The notes: generated by a model from the letters alone, not told the origin. A DNA stretch of 64,000 nt from Providencia vermicola (GCF_020381325.1 NZ_JAGSPI010000006.1:265875-329874), one strand, 5' to 3'. Positions 30,972-39,657 are shown, numbered from the stretch's first letter. Numbers and translations are program-made.

Positions 30972-32102
30972 TTATTGCGTAATGCGTTGTAATACATTGA
31001 AAAATAACTGCGCTCGCTCAGTTAATGATGGAATCTCTAAATATTCTTTATCACTGTGTTGGTAGCCGCCGATTGGGCCTAAGCCATCAACTGTGGCAGT
31101 GCCGGCGCCGGCTGTGAATGAAGCATCTGAGCCGCCGCCTGTTGAAACGTCGATTAACTCGATATCTAATTTCGTTGCTTCTTGCTTGATGATGTCGATA
31201 AGTACTGTACTTTCATCCGTTTTAGCCATCGGCGGGCGATTGATTCCCCCAGTTAGCGTCAGTTTAATGCCATCTAATACAGGCTTGCTGCACACTTCTC
31301 TGACTTTTTTATCAATTTCCACGCCTTGTTCTTCAGAAGAAATTCGTACATCGATTTCTGCTCTCGCATTAGGTGCAACAGTATTGACTGAGGTTCCACC
31401 TGAAATGAGACCAACGTTAACGGATAAGCCTTGATCATGGGCAGAGAGTGCATGTAAGCTTTGGATTTTGTGGGATAGCTCTTGAATAGCGCTGATACCA
31501 GCTTCAGGGGCGATACCTGAGTGAGAAGCCTTCCCTTCGATGCTCAATACATAAGTGCCGACACCACGGCGTGCACTAACAATGGCGCCATTGGCACGTG
31601 CAGGTTCCATAACTAAGGCATAACGCTTGCCTAATGCACATTTTTCAATCACACCTCGGGATGAAATAGAACCAATTTCTTCATCGCAATTGAGTAAAAT
31701 TTCGATATTTTTATAGCGAGAGTCTTGGTTATCGTACAATTGCTTCATGACTTGATACACCATGACATGGCTGCCTTTCATATCAATCACACCTGGACCA
31801 TAGGCTCTATCACCTTTGATACTAAATGGACGTTCTGCGACAGTGCCTTTAGGGAAAACGGTATCTAAGTGCAGTAAAATTAAGATATCGGCCTTTACCG
31901 ATGGGTAATAAATACGGTAGTTATTGCCTAATGATTCATTCTCAATGACTTCAATTTCAAACCCCATTGCTTGGTATTTTTCGCACCACACGGCAGCATG
32001 GTTATCGACGCCAGTCTTGTCATAAGAGCCAGATTCGATATTCACGACCTGTTCCAGGAGTTTTAACATGGCAGGCTCGTGCACTAAAAAATGATTAGTC
32101 AT
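30972..32102 (-). CDS. M20-family metallopeptidase (carboxypeptidase G2-like)
   Basis: 376 residues, start supported by AGGA 8 bases upstream. The di-zinc site residues are in place: LLHLDTVFP (His, Asp), GPGVIDMKGS (Asp), NCDEEIGS (catalytic Glu and ligand), VMEPAR, and the dimerisation-domain motif GKASHSGIAPE. No signal peptide, so cytoplasmic. Closest in style to glutamate carboxypeptidases that free C-terminal Glu or related amino acids. Co-transcribed with the YfcC-type transporter; substrate unknown. Confidence 0.85.
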   Translation of the reverse strand: MTNHFLVHEPAMLKLLEQVVNIESGSYDKTGVDNHAAVWCEKYQAMGFEIEVIENESLGNNYRIYYPSVKADILILLHLDTVFPKGTVAERPFSIKGDRAYGPGVIDMKGSHVMVYQVMKQLYDNQDSRYKNIEILLNCDEEIGSISSRGVIEKCALGKRYALVMEPARANGAIVSARRGVGTYVLSIEGKASHSGIAPEAGISAIQELSHKIQSLHALSAHDQGLSVNVGLISGGTSVNTVAPNARAEIDVRISSEEQGVEIDKKVREVCSKPVLDGIKLTLTGGINRPPMAKTDESTVLIDIIKQEATKLDIELIDVSTGGGSDASFTAGAGTATVDGLGPIGGYQHSDKEYLEIPSLTERAQLFFNVLQRITQ

Positions 32103-32401
32103 AATGGATTCCTAATATTGTGTTTGTCGTTAATGAGACTGTTTTTATTGTGTTCTGCATGTGGTGTTACATCGAAAAATAAAGATAAGAATAAGTGCAA
32201 TGTAAGGAATTTCATTTTTATTTAAATTAAATAAATATATGCACTACTTGATAAAATGCTCAGTTTTAATTATTTGATTAAAATTTTTAAATAATTATTG
32301 TAAGCATTTTTTATCGTCTCTGTTATGTTTCTATGACACGGATTAACTAAATCGAATTTAATGATTCGATATATAACTTCACTATTCTGTGAAAGGTTAA
32401 T

Positions 32402-32449
32402 ATGCAGGATACCTACAGGAGTCGGTACTTTTTGACTCTATCATATTAA
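32402..32449 (+). other. Possible 15-codon leader ORF
   Basis: ATG preceded by AAAGG at a suitable distance opens a frame coding for MQDTYRSRYFLTLSY and a TAA stop. Base composition is richer in GC than the flanks. It follows the ATCGAAT/ATTCGAT hairpin by about 30 bases and contains a small GAGTC/GACTC hairpin. It could be a leader peptide, part of a small RNA, or chance; no match is recognised. Confidence 0.25.
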
Positions 32450-33198
32450 ATAATTTAGATACAAGTTTTGTTTTATTTTTATTTAATGCATTGAAATTGA
32501 ATGGAAAATCAAAATTAATGAAATAAATTTAATCATTCACTATAAATAATTAAGGATATTTGTATTTTGGTTTTTTGTTTTACGGTAATGGTTTTTTTGT
32601 TTGATTTTATTCGATTTACTTATATAAAGTATAATTTTGAGTGTAAATGAACCAATATTAAAATTTATTTTTTTATTTAAATGTAATAAACATAATAAAT
32701 TTTATGGTCTTTAGGGTTTGAATTGAATGATTATTGAACACTTTATTTTGTGGATGGCTTTTGATTTTAAAGAAGTATAGCTAAGTGCTTTTTGTTCGTA
32801 GGTGAAATCGAAATTAATGATAAACATAATTTTGTTTAAATAGTGTACTAAATGTTGGCTTGGTTAATTGGCGACATTATTAGAGATATAAAATGAAGCT
32901 ACGTTTTTAGCTACCTTACAGAGATCTGATAGGGTAATTATTGTTCTTCACTTTGTGGTTGGTAATAAATGAGCTGATATAGCTGAGAAATATGTAAGAG
33001 ATAATAGCTAGGAGAGCAAAAGAGAATAAGTTTCTACAATAGCATCATTAAAGAGTAAGTCAGTATTAGTAGTAAGTAGAATTTCAGATAAAGCTATCAT
33101 GCTAATCATGGTTTTCATTAGACTTGATTACATTGGTTAGTAATATAATTAACTTTTAATATACAATTATTCTTTAATTTTAATAGGTTAATGTGTTT

Positions 33199-33219
33199 TA
33201 TCTACTGGTGCAGTAGATA
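33199..33219. repeat. 9-bp perfect dyad
   Basis: TATCTACTG and CAGTAGATA around GTG, about 220 bp upstream of the first sulfur amino acid gene. It lacks a T-tail and has no gene to terminate, so an operator is more likely than a terminator. Confidence 0.55.
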
Positions 33220-33304
33220 TTGATAAATTAAATAGTGATATTGTGACGGCTCACTCATTTCATATTAATTGATTAACCCATTGTATTTTAAGGTTATTAA
33301 TTTA

Positions 33305-33365
33305 AATTTAGAAAATTTTTCTCTAAATTTGTATAAAGTCATCGATTTTTAGAAAAATTTTTCTA
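33305..33365. promoter_or_regulatory. Two AT-rich palindromes in the promoter region of the sulfur amino acid operon
   Basis: A near palindrome at 33305-33329 (AATTTAG...CTAAATT around AAAATTTTTCT) and a perfect 16-bp palindrome at 33350-33365 (TAGAAAAATTTTTCTA) share the core AGAAAAtTTTTCT. Their centres are about 40 bp apart, close to four helical turns, and the second ends 76 bp before the start codon. This fits paired binding of a dimeric regulator. They do not look like MetJ (AGACGTCT) boxes. Confidence 0.45.
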
Positions 33366-33441
33366 TTTCCCTATGGCATATTCCTTTCAGCAACAAATAT
33401 AAATAAACACTTTTTTATCTTTTTATGATTGGGTTTTAATA

Positions 33442-34587
33442 ATGACTAAGAATATTGCTACTGTTTTAATTCATGGTGGAAAACAGCAAGATACTGTCAA
33501 TCATGCGATTTTCCCTGCAATCACAACCGCGAGTACTTTTGTCCAACAAAGCTTAACTGAGCATGGAGAATATTGTTATTCCCGTTGTAGTAACCCGACT
33601 CGTTATGCCTATGAAACACTGTTAGCGGAAATTGAAGGTGGAATCTACGCAACAGCGACTGCTTCAGGTGTTGCGGCTTCAAGCTTAGTGCTAAATTTAC
33701 TACCAAAAGACTCTCATATTATTGCAATGAAGGGCGTTTATGGTGGAACTTTCCGCTTATTTGAGCGTGTTGCAACCGTAAACTGTGGTCACGAAATAGA
33801 TTATGTTGATTTAAATAATCTTGATGAGGTCAAAGCTAACATAAAAGACAATACCCGCTTAATTTGGATTGAAAGTCCAACTAATCCGTTATTAGAGTTA
33901 GTGGATATTAAATCGGTTTGTTCGTTGGCAAAAACGCATGATATTTTGACGTGTGTGGATAATACATTTGCAACAGCATGGAACCAAAAACCATTAGAAT
34001 TAGGTGCCGATTTAGTGATGTTATCAGCCAGTAAATATATCGGTGGTCATTCTGATTTAATTGGTGGTGCGGTAATTACACAACGTGAAGATATTGCCAG
34101 CCGACTTGATTTTTTAAAAACCACCCTCGGTGCAATTGCTTCTCCCTTTGATGCTTACCTTGCGTTACGTGGCTTAAAAACATTGGCATTACGCATGTCA
34201 GCACAATGCAGTAATGCGCAGAAAGTCGCAGAATATCTAGCAACACACCCGAAAATTGAGCACGTTTATTACCCAGGTTTACCATCACATCCGCAACATC
34301 AGCTATGCAAAACACAAATGCGAAGCGGGGGGGCAGTTGTGACGATTAAATTAAAAGGTGATATTGAAGATACAAAAACATTTTTATCTAAGGTGACTTA
34401 TTTTGTATTAGCGGAGTCTCTTGGTGGTGTGGAAAGTATGGTAAACCATTCAGCGACCATGTCCCATGGTTCAATGACTAAAGAAGAAAGAGAAAGTATT
34501 CATGTTTACGATACGACATTGCGTTTATCAGTAGGTATTGAAGATATTAACGACTTATTAAATGATTTAGAAAAAGCATTATCTTAA
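33442..34587 (+). CDS. Cys/Met-metabolism PLP enzyme, cystathionine gamma-lyase/synthase type (copy 1)
   Basis: 381 residues, fold type I PLP enzyme. Schiff-base Lys198 in SASKYIGGHSD, active-site Tyr100 in GVYGGTF, phosphate-binding YSRCSNPTR, and PLP-ring Asp in CVDNTF. The residue after YG is Gly, whereas classical methionine gamma-lyases have Cys there, so cystathionine gamma-lyase, gamma-synthase or homocysteine desulfhydrase activity is more likely. First gene of a five-gene plus-strand cluster with an antiporter and D-cysteine desulfhydrase, which points to catabolism rather than biosynthesis of a sulfur amino acid. The reaction is not settled by sequence. Confidence 0.82.
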   Translation: MTKNIATVLIHGGKQQDTVNHAIFPAITTASTFVQQSLTEHGEYCYSRCSNPTRYAYETLLAEIEGGIYATATASGVAASSLVLNLLPKDSHIIAMKGVYGGTFRLFERVATVNCGHEIDYVDLNNLDEVKANIKDNTRLIWIESPTNPLLELVDIKSVCSLAKTHDILTCVDNTFATAWNQKPLELGADLVMLSASKYIGGHSDLIGGAVITQREDIASRLDFLKTTLGAIASPFDAYLALRGLKTLALRMSAQCSNAQKVAEYLATHPKIEHVYYPGLPSHPQHQLCKTQMRSGGAVVTIKLKGDIEDTKTFLSKVTYFVLAESLGGVESMVNHSATMSHGSMTKEERESIHVYDTTLRLSVGIEDINDLLNDLEKALS

Positions 34588-34623
34588 TTAAAATCACAAT
34601 AAAATATAATAAGAGAGCACCCC

Positions 34624-36048
34624 ATGAATGATTATGGAATTTGGACCATTGTCACTCCACTGGTCACGATACTTTTAGCCATTTTTACACGCCAAGTTAT
34701 TTTATCTTTATTATTGGGAATACTAGTTGGGTTTACCGTTATTAATGATCATAATATATTATTAGGCGTTAACGGAACACTCGATGGCATTATTAATACT
34801 TTTGCCTCACCAGGAAATACAAAAACAATTCTATTTATGGTCATGATAGGCGGTATTATGCGGCTTGTTGTGGTTACAGGTGGTGTTAGGTCACTTGTCA
34901 GATTATTGACTAATAAAACCAAGTTGATTAAAAATAGAAAAGCCGTTCAATTAATGGCAATGATTATTACGTCATTAATTTTTATTGAAAGTTCAATTAA
35001 CCAGTTAATTGCAGGTGCGTCAACAAAAACACTCGCGAAGAATTATGGTGTTTCACCAGAAAAAATGTCTTATATCGTGCAAACGTCCTGTGTGTCGGTG
35101 TGCTCATCAGCGATGATAAACGGTTGGGGGGCAGCGATGATGGGGGTGATTGGCGTGCAGATATCAAAGGGTTTTATTACGGGTGAACCTTTTGAAATTT
35201 TAGCCAGCTCGATGGTATTTAATATCATGGCATGGTTTTCTTTAGCTTCGGTTTTATTTTATATCTTCTCCAATTTTTCTTGGGGACCGATGAAAAAAGC
35301 AGAATTGCGAGCTCATGAAGAATCGTTAACCATCTTATCTGCGGAAAATACTGAGCAAGATGATGAAGATATTATTGAACATCCTAATTGCCATACATCT
35401 TTAAATTTCTTTATCCCAATTTTATCAACGGTATTAATGGTGCCAGTGGCTTTATATATCACTGGTAATGGTGATTTTAGTAAAGGTAGCGGCTCAACAT
35501 CTGTTTATTGGGGGGTCATGTTTGGAACGCTAGTTTCCTTTGTCTGGTTCTTAGCGCGTCGCGTATTAAATATTGAGAGCTTCTTTAAAGAATTATATAT
35601 CGGTTACGCTAGCATGGTGAAAATCAGCTCAGTCATGATATTAGCATTCTTAATGGGGACAGTTTCCTCAGATTTAAATACTGGAGCTTATATTGCAGAA
35701 GTGACTTCTGGTGTTATTTCCCCAGCATTTTCAATCGGATTTATTTTCTTAATTAGCGCTGTAATGTCATTGGCAACAGGCACATCGTGGGGAACGTTTG
35801 CCATTATGATCCCTATCGGTGTGCAATTAGGTATTTCAGTGGGAATGCCAGTGGAATATATGATTGGTGCAGCTATCGCAGGGTCTATTTACGGCGATAT
35901 GACATCCCCAATTTCCAGTGATGCGATTGTGGCTTCGATGGCAACAGATTGTGACCATATTGAACATATTCGAACACAAATGCCTTATGCCACTGTGACA
36001 GCTGCATTTGCTCTGATGGTCTACCTCTATTTAGGCTTCACATATTAA
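34624..36048 (+). CDS. NhaC-family Na+/H+ antiporter-like transporter
   Basis: 474 residues with about twelve membrane segments. NhaC-family (COG1757) segments: RQVILSLLLGILVG near the N-terminus, FIESSINQLIAGASTKTLAKNYGVSPEKMSYIVQTS, INGWGAAMMGVIG, and ATGTSWGTFAIMIPIGVQLG followed by GSIYGDMTSPISSDAI. The family includes sodium/proton and malate-lactate exchangers and amino acid transporters. Between two sulfur amino acid enzymes it is probably the uptake or exchange protein for their substrate. GAGAG supports the start; 36 bp from the preceding gene. Confidence 0.82.
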   Translation: MNDYGIWTIVTPLVTILLAIFTRQVILSLLLGILVGFTVINDHNILLGVNGTLDGIINTFASPGNTKTILFMVMIGGIMRLVVVTGGVRSLVRLLTNKTKLIKNRKAVQLMAMIITSLIFIESSINQLIAGASTKTLAKNYGVSPEKMSYIVQTSCVSVCSSAMINGWGAAMMGVIGVQISKGFITGEPFEILASSMVFNIMAWFSLASVLFYIFSNFSWGPMKKAELRAHEESLTILSAENTEQDDEDIIEHPNCHTSLNFFIPILSTVLMVPVALYITGNGDFSKGSGSTSVYWGVMFGTLVSFVWFLARRVLNIESFFKELYIGYASMVKISSVMILAFLMGTVSSDLNTGAYIAEVTSGVISPAFSIGFIFLISAVMSLATGTSWGTFAIMIPIGVQLGISVGMPVEYMIGAAIAGSIYGDMTSPISSDAIVASMATDCDHIEHIRTQMPYATVTAAFALMVYLYLGFTY

Positions 36049-36064
36049 TCTGGATAATATTCAA

Positions 36065-37060
36065 ATGAATATACAAGAAAGGCTTTCAGCAATAGCGAAA
36101 ATTGATTTATTACACACCGCAACGCCATTGGTGAAATTGAATAATATATCTGAATACCTTGGCCGAGAAATTTATATTAAACGTGATGATATGACCCCCC
36201 TTGCTTTGGGGGGCAATAAACTGCGTAAGTTAGAGTTTATTATTGCGGATGCACTACAGAAAAAAGCTAAAGTATTAGTCACTGCAGGCGCTATACAATC
36301 TAACCATGTTCGCCAAACAGCGGCTATTGCAGCAATGTATGGTTTAGAGTGTGTGGCTTTGTTGGAAAACCCGCTGCAAAGTGGGAATTCCCTATTTCTA
36401 AATAATGGCAATAAACTGCTGACCGATTTATTTGATACTCGCTGTTATTTTTGTGAAGAATTAACTGACCCTAATGAACAAATGAAAGCATTAATTGAGT
36501 CATTAAGGTTAGAAAATGCGTATGTTGTACCTGTCGGTGGTTCGAATGCTCTAGGTTCACTGGGGTATGTCAGTTGTGCTTTGGAGATTGCACAGCAAAA
36601 GCCAAAAGATATTGATTTTGCTGCGGTGATTGTTGCTTCAGGTAGTGCCGGAACTCATGCTGGTTTGGCTATAGGGTTACAGGTCGTTTTGCCTCAAACT
36701 CCCGTTATTGGCGTAACAGTTTCGCGTACGGTTGAACAACAACAGCCAAAAGTTGAAAAGTTGCAAAATGAAATAAGTGAATTATTAAACCTTGCTAATT
36801 TTCCGAATGTACAATTATGGGATCAATACTTTTCACCTGCTTATGGTGCGCCGAATAGCAAGGGGCAACAAGCAATTGAATTATTAGCACAAAAAGAAGG
36901 GATTTTACTCGACCCTGTTTATACGGGCAAAGCCATGGCAGGGTTAATTGATAATGTATTAAAAGAAACTATTGAAGGCAGTCAGCCGCTTTTATTTATT
37001 CATACAGGCGGTTCACCTGCCTTATTTGCTTATCCTGAAATCAATGTGACAAGTATTTAA
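36065..37060 (+). CDS. dcyD: D-cysteine desulfhydrase
   Basis: 331 residues (E. coli DcyD 328). Fold type II PLP enzyme with GREIYIKRDDMTPLALGGNKLRKLEF (PLP Lys52), GAIQSNHVRQTAA, GGSNALGSLGYV, VASGSAGTHAGL and FIHTGGSPALFAY; these follow the E. coli enzyme closely. Breaks D-cysteine into pyruvate, sulfide and ammonia; relatives also act as ACC deaminases. In E. coli dcyD sits beside the cystine transporter genes, here beside an NhaC-type transporter. Only 16 bp follow the transporter stop. Confidence 0.9.
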   Translation: MNIQERLSAIAKIDLLHTATPLVKLNNISEYLGREIYIKRDDMTPLALGGNKLRKLEFIIADALQKKAKVLVTAGAIQSNHVRQTAAIAAMYGLECVALLENPLQSGNSLFLNNGNKLLTDLFDTRCYFCEELTDPNEQMKALIESLRLENAYVVPVGGSNALGSLGYVSCALEIAQQKPKDIDFAAVIVASGSAGTHAGLAIGLQVVLPQTPVIGVTVSRTVEQQQPKVEKLQNEISELLNLANFPNVQLWDQYFSPAYGAPNSKGQQAIELLAQKEGILLDPVYTGKAMAGLIDNVLKETIEGSQPLLFIHTGGSPALFAYPEINVTSI

Positions 37061-37086
37061 AACTATATTAAAGATGTGATGTACCT

Positions 37087-38226
37087 ATGAAGATTAATAC
37101 TAAAGTTATACACGGTTATCCAATGACGGATAAGTACACGGGAAGTTCATCTATTCCGTTATATCAATCGTCAACTTATTCGCAAAGTAATATTGAAGAA
37201 AATTACGCGTATATTTATTCGCGTTTTTCAAACCCAACCCGTGATGCACTAAGTGAAGCTATTTGCTCAATTGAAAACGCACAATTTGCTGAGGTTTTTT
37301 CATCGGGTATGGCTGCCATTAGTGCAGTTTTATTAGGGTTTAGCCAGGGAGATCACATTGTTGCCTGTAAAAATATTTATGGTGGCACTTTTCAGTTAAT
37401 GACTGAGTTTTTACCTCGTTACGGTATTTCAGTGACATTTGTTGATGCGACAGATCCTAAAAATTATGCAGATGCAATACAAGAAAATACCAAGGCATTT
37501 TACATTGAAACGCCATCGAACCCAACACTGCAAGTAACAGACTTAAATGCAGTGATTGGTTTGGCAAAAAAGAATAATTTAATCACTGTGTGTGATAACA
37601 CGTTTATGACGCCGTTATTGTCGGATGTGATTTCACTAGGTATTGATTTCTCGATTAATAGCGCCACTAAATTTATAAATGGGCACAGCGACGTTATTTT
37701 AGGGACAGTTGCGACAAATAATGCCGAATATGCCAAATGGTTACACAAATCAGCAGTTGCTATTGGCAGTATTGCTGCTCCATTTGATAGTTGGTTGACC
37801 ATGCGCGGTTTAAAATCAATGGCAATGCGTGTTGAGCGTTCCAGTGAAAATGCGCAGAAGCTTGCAGAATATCTTAACCAACATTCGAAAGTAAAAAAGG
37901 TATTTTACCCAGGCTTGGTTTCACACCCAAATCACCAAGTTCATATGCAGCAATCTAAAAATGGCGGAATGGTCGTTTCGTTTGATTTAGGCAATGAAAA
38001 AAATGTGAAATTATTTTTAGATGCGATTCGTATCCCATTGGTCGCTGTTAGCTTAGGGGGAATTGAGTCAATTATTTCTTACCCTAAGATTATGTCCCAT
38101 GCTTGTATTCCTGAAGAGGAACGCATTGCACAGGGAGTGACGGATGGGTTGCTACGTTTTTCAGTTGGCTGTGAAGACATTAGTGATTTATTAGCTGATT
38201 TAGATAACGCACTATCAACGCTATAA
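37087..38226 (+). CDS. Cys/Met-metabolism PLP enzyme, cystathionine gamma-lyase/synthase type (copy 2)
   Basis: 379 residues, paralogous to the enzyme at 33442-34587. Schiff-base Lys195 in NSATKFINGHSD, Tyr98 in NIYGGTF, YSRFSNPTR and CDNTFMTPLL. Divergence from copy 1 is large across the whole length (for example SFDLGNEKNVKLFLDAIRIPLV against TIKLKGDIEDTKTFLSKVTYFV), so this is not a recent duplication and the two probably act on different substrates. Gap of 26 bp from dcyD. Confidence 0.82.
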   Translation: MKINTKVIHGYPMTDKYTGSSSIPLYQSSTYSQSNIEENYAYIYSRFSNPTRDALSEAICSIENAQFAEVFSSGMAAISAVLLGFSQGDHIVACKNIYGGTFQLMTEFLPRYGISVTFVDATDPKNYADAIQENTKAFYIETPSNPTLQVTDLNAVIGLAKKNNLITVCDNTFMTPLLSDVISLGIDFSINSATKFINGHSDVILGTVATNNAEYAKWLHKSAVAIGSIAAPFDSWLTMRGLKSMAMRVERSSENAQKLAEYLNQHSKVKKVFYPGLVSHPNHQVHMQQSKNGGMVVSFDLGNEKNVKLFLDAIRIPLVAVSLGGIESIISYPKIMSHACIPEEERIAQGVTDGLLRFSVGCEDISDLLADLDNALSTL

Positions 38227-38275
38227 CCAGAAGGCTTATTTTTCATCTTTATTCCTTACAAAAATGGGTATCACA

Positions 38276-38620
38276 ATGAAATGTAAATTGTATCTTTTAG
38301 ATATGGGTTTTTCGGATAAAAATTATCAAGATGACACTTTTTTTTGCCCAGACTGCACAATGCTAGAGGGAATACTCGCTAAAAACCCGAGGTTATTCAA
38401 TTTCATTGAGGTAAGTTATCTGCCTTTTGAGAAACCACGAGAAGAATTAGTGGATATGTGTGGCGAGGAGAATCAATCTTTACCTGCTTTAATATTACCA
38501 GAGGGGATAACGTCTTCTTATCAAACTGGAGTGTATAAAAATACGTCTTACATTTCTGATTTAAGCCAAATCATTGCGTTTTTAGTAGATACTTACCATA
38601 TACCTAAACAGCATCCATAA
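38276..38620 (+). CDS. DUF3088 thioredoxin-like small protein
   Basis: 114 residues from the ATG at 38276; another ATG four codons upstream has no ribosome site. Pattern matches DUF3088: KLYLLDMGFSDKNYQDDTFFCPDCTMLEGILAKNP, with a CPDC pair placed like a thioredoxin-type CXXC, then GEENQSLPALILPEG. Function unknown. As last gene of the sulfur amino acid cluster it could handle a thiol, persulfide or metal, but that is inference. Confidence 0.72.
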   Translation: MKCKLYLLDMGFSDKNYQDDTFFCPDCTMLEGILAKNPRLFNFIEVSYLPFEKPREELVDMCGEENQSLPALILPEGITSSYQTGVYKNTSYISDLSQIIAFLVDTYHIPKQHP

Positions 38621-38625
38621 TAAAA

Positions 38626-38653
38626 AAGTGCCCTAATATTTTTTAGGGCACTT
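38626..38653. terminator. Bidirectional terminator between the DUF3088 gene and dmsD
   Basis: Perfect 11-bp arms AAGTGCCCTAA / TTAGGGCACTT with a 6-base loop, preceded by an A-run and lying between convergent genes. Confidence 0.9.
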
Positions 38654-38672
38654 ATCTTCTAATAAATAGAAA

Positions 38673-39290
38673 CTATAGATAAAGCTCTTTATTCACTGGC
38701 GTCAATTGAGCTTCTTTCTGCAAGTATTTTAAGGTTTCTGTTGCTAATAACGCAGTAGCTTCATAAAAGTGATTACCGCTTTGTAATTGCATTTTTTCCA
38801 AATAACGATATATCCAAGGTAAGAAATGAATTTCCAATAAATCATTTAGCAATTCAGGCTTATTTTGGATAACCCACGCTGTTAATAAGAATAATAAGCC
38901 AACATGGTCTTCTGGTTCATTGGCATTCAATTCAATATTAATTTGGTTGTTACGTAGCCAAGCTCTTAATTCAAGGGTAGAAATTCCAAATAAAACATTT
39001 TCTTTATCGAGATAAACAGAACCCCAAGGCGGAGCAGGGAGTGCATTAGGGCCAATAAATAATCGCTCATAGGCCTCTTTTAGCGTTTCAGATTGCTTAG
39101 TATCACCTTGAAATAACTGATTAATTCGTTGGCAATCATAATGAGCGGTGAGAGGCCACTCTGTTAACCATTCACTGGTGCTAAATAGCTCAATGAGTCT
39201 GCTAACTCGAGGGTCTGAAGGGTCATAGGAAAAGAGTGCGCCTAAAGTTTGGATGCACAGTGACATGTCATCTAATTGTTTTTGTTCCAT
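38673..39290 (-). CDS. dmsD: DmsD, Tat-proofreading chaperone for DMSO reductase
   Basis: 205 residues (E. coli 204). TorD/DmsD family features: LGALFSYDP near the start, YERLFIGPNALPAPPWGSVYLDKENVLFG, LRAWLRNNQI, and EPEDHVGLLFLLTAWV. Binds the twin-arginine signal of DmsA and holds it until the molybdenum cofactor is loaded. No dms structural genes are in the window, so it stands alone here. Confidence 0.92.
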   Translation of the reverse strand: MEQKQLDDMSLCIQTLGALFSYDPSDPRVSRLIELFSTSEWLTEWPLTAHYDCQRINQLFQGDTKQSETLKEAYERLFIGPNALPAPPWGSVYLDKENVLFGISTLELRAWLRNNQINIELNANEPEDHVGLLFLLTAWVIQNKPELLNDLLEIHFLPWIYRYLEKMQLQSGNHFYEATALLATETLKYLQKEAQLTPVNKELYL

Positions 39291-39657
39291 ACTGATTCAC
39301 TTCGTCTTTTAATTTTACTAAAAATTTTTAACCATTTGAGTTTCAAATGAAATAAAGGGTGGTTTTCGGTTGTACTTGTTTATGGAAATATCAACATATT
39401 GATTTAACCATCGTAACGAATCATCAGATATTTGTCGACGTTCAGCGCAAGATAAGAAAACGTTTTTCTGTTAGTACTAAGGCTTAAGTGAGTCTTTGGG
39501 GTCACTAGGTTAAAAACAAGTTTGTTATGTGTTTTTTAAATCAATTTAGATGGGGTTATTGTGGCGTGAAGTCAATAAAAAGGCCCAGAATAGATCCTAA
39601 GCCTTGAGCATGATTAGTGTGTGATAAATCGAAATAGTGCGTTAATAACGAATTTTC
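39291..39657. other. Intergenic region between dmsD and the repeat-protein gene
   Basis: 367 bp. It should hold the dmsD promoter and the end of the repeat-protein transcript; a weak AAGGC/GCCTT pairing spans 39580-39605. Nothing else was recognised. Confidence 0.4.

Larger units (their letters stand above)
32103..33441. other. 1.3 kb AT-rich gap between divergent peptidase and sulfur amino acid clusters
   Basis: No open frame of recognisable coding quality on either strand. It holds the promoters of both flanking operons and several inverted repeats: ATCGAAT/ATTCGAT at 32351-32370, a 9-bp dyad at 33199-33219 and two AT-rich palindromes at 33305-33365. A small island of higher GC at 32402-32449 encodes a possible 15-codon peptide. 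No regulator gene is present, and no recognisable decayed gene was found. Confidence 0.6.

Noticed and set aside
29511..32102. AbgT-AbgAB type p-aminobenzoyl-glutamate utilisation operon
   Set aside because: The transporter follows the YfcC/COG1288 pattern and there is only one M20 protein, without the AbgA/AbgB pair.
32103..33441. Possible pseudogene in the large intergenic gap
   Set aside because: Frames on both strands are stop-rich and no stretch resembles a known protein, so decay of a gene cannot be supported.
33442..38226. Recent tandem duplication of the two PLP lyase genes
   Set aside because: They differ over most of their length and flank unrelated genes, so any duplication is old.
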